Below the pieces are notes generated by a model. The model had not been told where the DNA came from and did no database searches. It was given only the letters and a program-made list of their open reading frames with translations. A DNA stretch of 64,000 nucleotides from Campylorhamphus procurvoides. Lineage: Eukaryota; Chordata; Aves; Passeriformes; Dendrocolaptidae. The position numbers and the translations under genes were made by a program. The stretch covers positions 172,778 through 236,777 of the forward strand of contig WBMV01006668.1 in the NCBI GenBank assembly GCA_013396655.1. The letters run 5' to 3'. Positions 63,301 through 64,000 of this stretch are shown piece by piece. How positions within the stretch are numbered: the stretch's first letter is position 1; every line of letters begins with the position of its first letter.

Positions 63301-63411
63301 GTCTGTTTTTATTTCTCCAGCTACATTGGGAGCAGAGTCACGTCCAACATGGTGATCATAGAGGTCTCCTTGCTGTCTGGATTTATCCTGGCTTCCAGAT
63401 CCAGGATGATG
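42306..63411 (+). CDS. Alpha-2-macroglobulin-like proteinase inhibitor, gene 2 (exons 1-32, 3' end beyond window)
   Basis: Paralogue of gene 1 in the same orientation. Thirty-two exons join without a frame break into 1368 codons: signal peptide (about 1-22), MG1-MG6, bait region (about 682-722), MG7, CUB, thioester domain with PHGCGEQN (Cys 955, codon 59679-59681) and the first two exons of the receptor-binding domain. Exons 33-35, about 70 codons in gene 1, are not recognisable before 64000. Either they lie outside or the gene ends in a different short exon (see 63564). In-frame ATGs at 42306 and 42312 are both possible; I used the first, while the second matches the exon length of gene 1. 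The TATA-containing promoter differs from gene 1. Confidence 0.92.
42969..43152 (+). CDS. Gene 2 exon 2 (MG1)
   Basis: 184 bases: [13 protein letters not shown] opens MG1, with an NLS sequon later. Same length as gene 1. Confidence 0.93.
44064..44226 (+). CDS. Gene 2 exon 3 (MG1-MG2)
   Basis: 163 bases ending [11 protein letters not shown]. Gly replaces the usual Gln/Lys after Tyr in the signature. Confidence 0.93.
44772..44824 (+). CDS. Gene 2 exon 4 (MG2)
   Basis: 53 bases: [18 protein letters not shown]. Confidence 0.93.
46783..46803 (+). CDS. Gene 2 exon 5 (21-base microexon)
   Basis: YSMVEIQ between a TTTGCTTTGCAG acceptor and a GTAGGT donor. 21 bases, the usual family length as I recall. 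The preceding intron is almost 2 kb and AT-rich. Confidence 0.87.
47297..47468 (+). CDS. Gene 2 exon 6 (MG2-MG3)
   Basis: 172 bases: [13 protein letters not shown] and [11 protein letters not shown]. Four codons longer than in gene 1. Confidence 0.94.
47910..47994 (+). CDS. Gene 2 exon 7 (MG3)
   Basis: 85 bases: [14 protein letters not shown], ending FPLRVCG plus a split Arg codon. Confidence 0.93.
49342..49453 (+). CDS. Gene 2 exon 8 (MG3)
   Basis: 112 bases: [18 protein letters not shown], then a very basic loop (KARRRP). One codon shorter than gene 1. Confidence 0.91.
50351..50532 (-). mobile_element. CR1 LINE 3' fragment in gene 2 intron 8
   Basis: CATAGAATAATAGAATAG, GTTCATCTAGTCCAACCCC, then TTTCCAGGGATGGAGCATCC: a CR1 3' end in reverse, truncated within the 3' region. 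Confidence 0.88.
50639..50753 (+). CDS. Gene 2 exon 9 (MG3-MG4)
   Basis: 115 bases: [20 protein letters not shown] with an NLT sequon, then [13 protein letters not shown]. Confidence 0.92.
51073..51182 (+). CDS. Gene 2 exon 10 (MG4)
   Basis: 110 bases: [15 protein letters not shown] to [11 protein letters not shown]. Less conserved than its neighbours but phase and length match gene 1. Confidence 0.9.
51689..51856 (+). CDS. Gene 2 exon 11 (MG4-MG5)
   Basis: 168 bases: [10 protein letters not shown], ending [16 protein letters not shown] (NSS sequon). Confidence 0.94.
52089..52319 (+). CDS. Gene 2 exon 12 (MG5)
   Basis: 231 bases: [17 protein letters not shown], then [13 protein letters not shown]. 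Phase 0 both ends. Confidence 0.94.
53003..53066 (+). CDS. Gene 2 exon 13 (MG5-MG6)
   Basis: 64 bases: [24 protein letters not shown] donor. Confidence 0.92.
53214..53315. repeat. 51-base tandem duplication in gene 2 intron 13
   Basis: Two adjacent purine-rich copies starting CATTTGTGTCAG, at 53214-53264 and 53265-53315, with only two or so differences. Confidence 0.93.
53507..53652 (+). CDS. Gene 2 exon 14 (MG6)
   Basis: 146 bases: [19 protein letters not shown], then [16 protein letters not shown]. Confidence 0.94.
53931..54080 (+). CDS. Gene 2 exon 15 (MG6)
   Basis: 150 bases: [18 protein letters not shown], then [15 protein letters not shown]. The acceptor is CTCAAG, weaker than usual; an AG six bases on would shorten the exon by two codons. 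Length argues for the first. Confidence 0.88.
54326..54478 (+). CDS. Gene 2 exon 16 (MG6, before the bait region)
   Basis: 153 bases: [20 protein letters not shown] and ending PDIFSLFR. Twelve codons longer than gene 1, in a serine/glutamine-rich loop. Confidence 0.92.
54591..54675 (+). CDS. Gene 2 exon 17 (bait region, first part; RGD tripeptide)
   Basis: 85 bases: [15 protein letters not shown], then [11 protein letters not shown]. An RGD tripeptide is encoded at 54651-54659. Much shorter than gene 1 exon 17. Confidence 0.9.
55478..55592 (+). CDS. Gene 2 exon 18 (bait region end)
   Basis: 115 bases: a hydrophilic, Gln- and Thr-rich bait stretch followed by the anchor [21 protein letters not shown] donor, phase 2. 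Confidence 0.9.
56189..56414 (+). CDS. Gene 2 exon 19 (MG6-MG7)
   Basis: 226 bases: [20 protein letters not shown], then [18 protein letters not shown], close to human A2M FQPFFVELTMPYSVIRGE. Confidence 0.95.
56523..56649 (+). CDS. Gene 2 exon 20 (MG7)
   Basis: 127 bases: [20 protein letters not shown] keeps the extra cysteines of gene 1. NVT sequon. Confidence 0.94.
57218..57336 (+). CDS. Gene 2 exon 21 (CUB, first part)
   Basis: 119 bases: [20 protein letters not shown], then [13 protein letters not shown]. One codon shorter than gene 1. Confidence 0.91.
57830..57884 (+). CDS. Gene 2 exon 22 (CUB)
   Basis: 55 bases: [18 protein letters not shown]. Confidence 0.93.
58488..58571 (+). CDS. 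Gene 2 exon 23 (CUB to thioester domain)
   Basis: 84 bases: [20 protein letters not shown] then ISISG. Clearly diverged from gene 1 exon 23 at DNA level, unlike exon 24. Confidence 0.94.
59620..59796 (+). CDS. Gene 2 exon 24 (thioester exon)
   Basis: 177 bases with PHGCGEQN (Cys codon 59679-59681, Gln codon 59688-59690). Differs from gene 1 at two bases: one silent proline change and one Pro-to-Thr change (SPEIRE against STEIRE). The donor is GCAAGT, as in gene 1. Confidence 0.95.
59620..59839 (+). other. Gene-conversion tract, gene 2 copy
   Basis: Counterpart of 29202-29421. The donor direction cannot be told from this window. Confidence 0.85.
59934..60015 (+). CDS. Gene 2 exon 25 (thioester domain)
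   Basis: 82 bases: [19 protein letters not shown], ending in a split Trp codon. Confidence 0.94.
60821..60977 (+). CDS. Gene 2 exon 26 (thioester domain, catalytic His position)
   Basis: 157 bases: [27 protein letters not shown] puts a histidine (codon 60963-60965) at the C3-type position, as in gene 1. Confidence 0.95.
61208..61282 (+). CDS. Gene 2 exon 27 (thioester domain)
   Basis: 75 bases: [19 protein letters not shown]. Confidence 0.95.
61666..61828 (+). CDS. Gene 2 exon 28 (thioester domain)
   Basis: 163 bases: [20 protein letters not shown], with an NIT sequon absent from gene 1. Confidence 0.95.
62209..62423 (+). CDS. Gene 2 exon 29 (thioester domain)
   Basis: 215 bases: [17 protein letters not shown] and [16 protein letters not shown]. 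One codon shorter than gene 1. Confidence 0.95.
62562..62777 (+). CDS. Gene 2 exon 30 (thioester domain to CUB)
   Basis: 216 bases: [19 protein letters not shown], with [16 protein letters not shown]. Confidence 0.95.
62891..63015 (+). CDS. Gene 2 exon 31 (CUB to receptor-binding domain)
   Basis: 125 bases: [20 protein letters not shown], then TNCSQTS with a sequon. Phase 2 out. Confidence 0.94.
63169..63275 (+). other. Intron 31 block conserved with gene 1
   Basis: Counterpart of 33856-33960, at the same place in the homologous intron. Confidence 0.65.
63321..63411 (+). CDS. Gene 2 exon 32 (receptor-binding domain)
   Basis: 91 bases: [19 protein letters not shown], then SRSRMM in place of the lysine-bearing helix. 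The following exon should be phase 0. Confidence 0.93.
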
Positions 63412-63563
63412 GTAAGGACTTAGGAAAAAATAAGCTAGCTGTGATAAATGGATTGTGCCTGCTTACTCCTGTTTGGAACTGTTCATTTCAGGCCATGAGG
63501 TAACTAAATTTGCAGGGGACCTTTGCTGTTCTAATTGAACCAAACCCTCTTGTTTTCATGCAG

Positions 63564-63617
63564 GCCCCAAAAGGGAGATCAGAGGTGGTTCAGCTTCTCT
63601 TGCTGACACTGTTCTGA
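63564..63617 (+). CDS. Candidate alternative terminal exon of gene 2
   Basis: A C/T-containing acceptor (GTTTTCATGCAG) opens a frame in the phase needed after exon 32: APKGRSEVVQLLLLTLF, then TGA at 63615-63617. RSEV faintly recalls RTEV of exon 33 in human A2M, but length and the rest do not fit. Could be chance, an alternative short end, or a decayed exon 33. Confidence 0.25.
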   Translation, partial: APKGRSEVVQLLLLTLF

Positions 63618-64000
63618 CTTTGGCCAGGAACAAAATGTACTGCTGGATATGTTAACACCACACCTTGTTACTCAAAAATTCTAAGACAAGATTTCTTAGA
63701 GATACTCTAGCTCTAGCCAAAAGGATTCTTATTTTTTTTCCCAATTAAGGCATAGAACTGAAAGACAAATTATTCACACAGCCCCCATGCAGATGTTTAA
63801 GAGCAGTCTAACACTCCCTGAAGATAACAAGTATCTCTACTGTTGCCTGCACCTGTTTGCTGACCAACACATCTGTCATATGTACTATCCACACAGCCTT
63901 TCATCCCTGGGGAATAAGATTCCTTTAACTGAGCAGGGACAGCATATTCATACCTGTGATGCTCACAAGGGATATCCAGGAGGGACTAGCAAAGATACAG

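Noticed and set aside
63564..63632. Treating 63564 onward as a normal 69-base exon 33 of gene 2
   Set aside because: A stop codon interrupts it at 63615 and no GT donor lies at the expected end.

Overview
The window is vertebrate genomic DNA, most likely from a songbird (Passeriformes). CR1 retrotransposon ends occur on both strands. A tRNA-derived SINE with a CR1-type tail at about 12493-12623 resembles the passerine TguSINE1 family from memory. A gammaretrovirus-like endogenous retrovirus remnant lies at about 36120-38990. The genes are split into many short exons with GT-AG introns, so most long open reading frames here are chance.

Two head-to-tail genes of the alpha-2-macroglobulin (A2M) proteinase-inhibitor family, both on the + strand, dominate the window. 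Gene 1 (12056-35028) is complete. I could join 35 coding exons with compatible phases into one uninterrupted frame of 1442 codons, or 1425 if an alternative acceptor of exon 18 is used. Gene 2 (42306-63411, running off the right edge) is represented by exons 1-32, 1368 codons in frame. Its last receptor-binding exons are not recognisable before position 64000. Exon lengths match one-to-one between the genes, apart from a few whole-codon changes and the bait-region exons. Both proteins should be secreted molecular traps. Cleavage in a bait region would expose an internal Cys-Gln thioester, which both copies keep intact in a PHGCGEQN motif.

Layout: 1-11.8 kb upstream DNA with two CR1 fragments and no supported gene; 11.84-12.05 kb TATA-less promoter region of gene 1; 12.06-35.03 kb gene 1; 35.03-42.07 kb intergenic, holding the retroviral remnant with one LTR; 42.07-42.30 kb TATA-containing promoter of gene 2 with a GGAA repeat near the predicted start site; 42.31-63.41 kb gene 2; the last 0.6 kb is intron or an alternative end of gene 2.

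The most striking signal is mosaic evolution between the paralogues. The thioester exon (exon 24) and the first 43 bases of its intron are almost identical in the two genes (4 differences in 220 bases), while neighbouring exons and introns have diverged strongly. This is a footprint of recent gene conversion. The bait-region exons (17-18) show the opposite: different lengths, different sequence and, in gene 1, two usable in-frame acceptors. Both copies also share a rare GC-AG intron 24, a histidine at the position that makes complement C3 thioesters react with hydroxyl groups (human A2M has Asn there), and loss of the two lysines used by human A2M to bind LRP1. Human sequence comparisons were made from memory and by eye.
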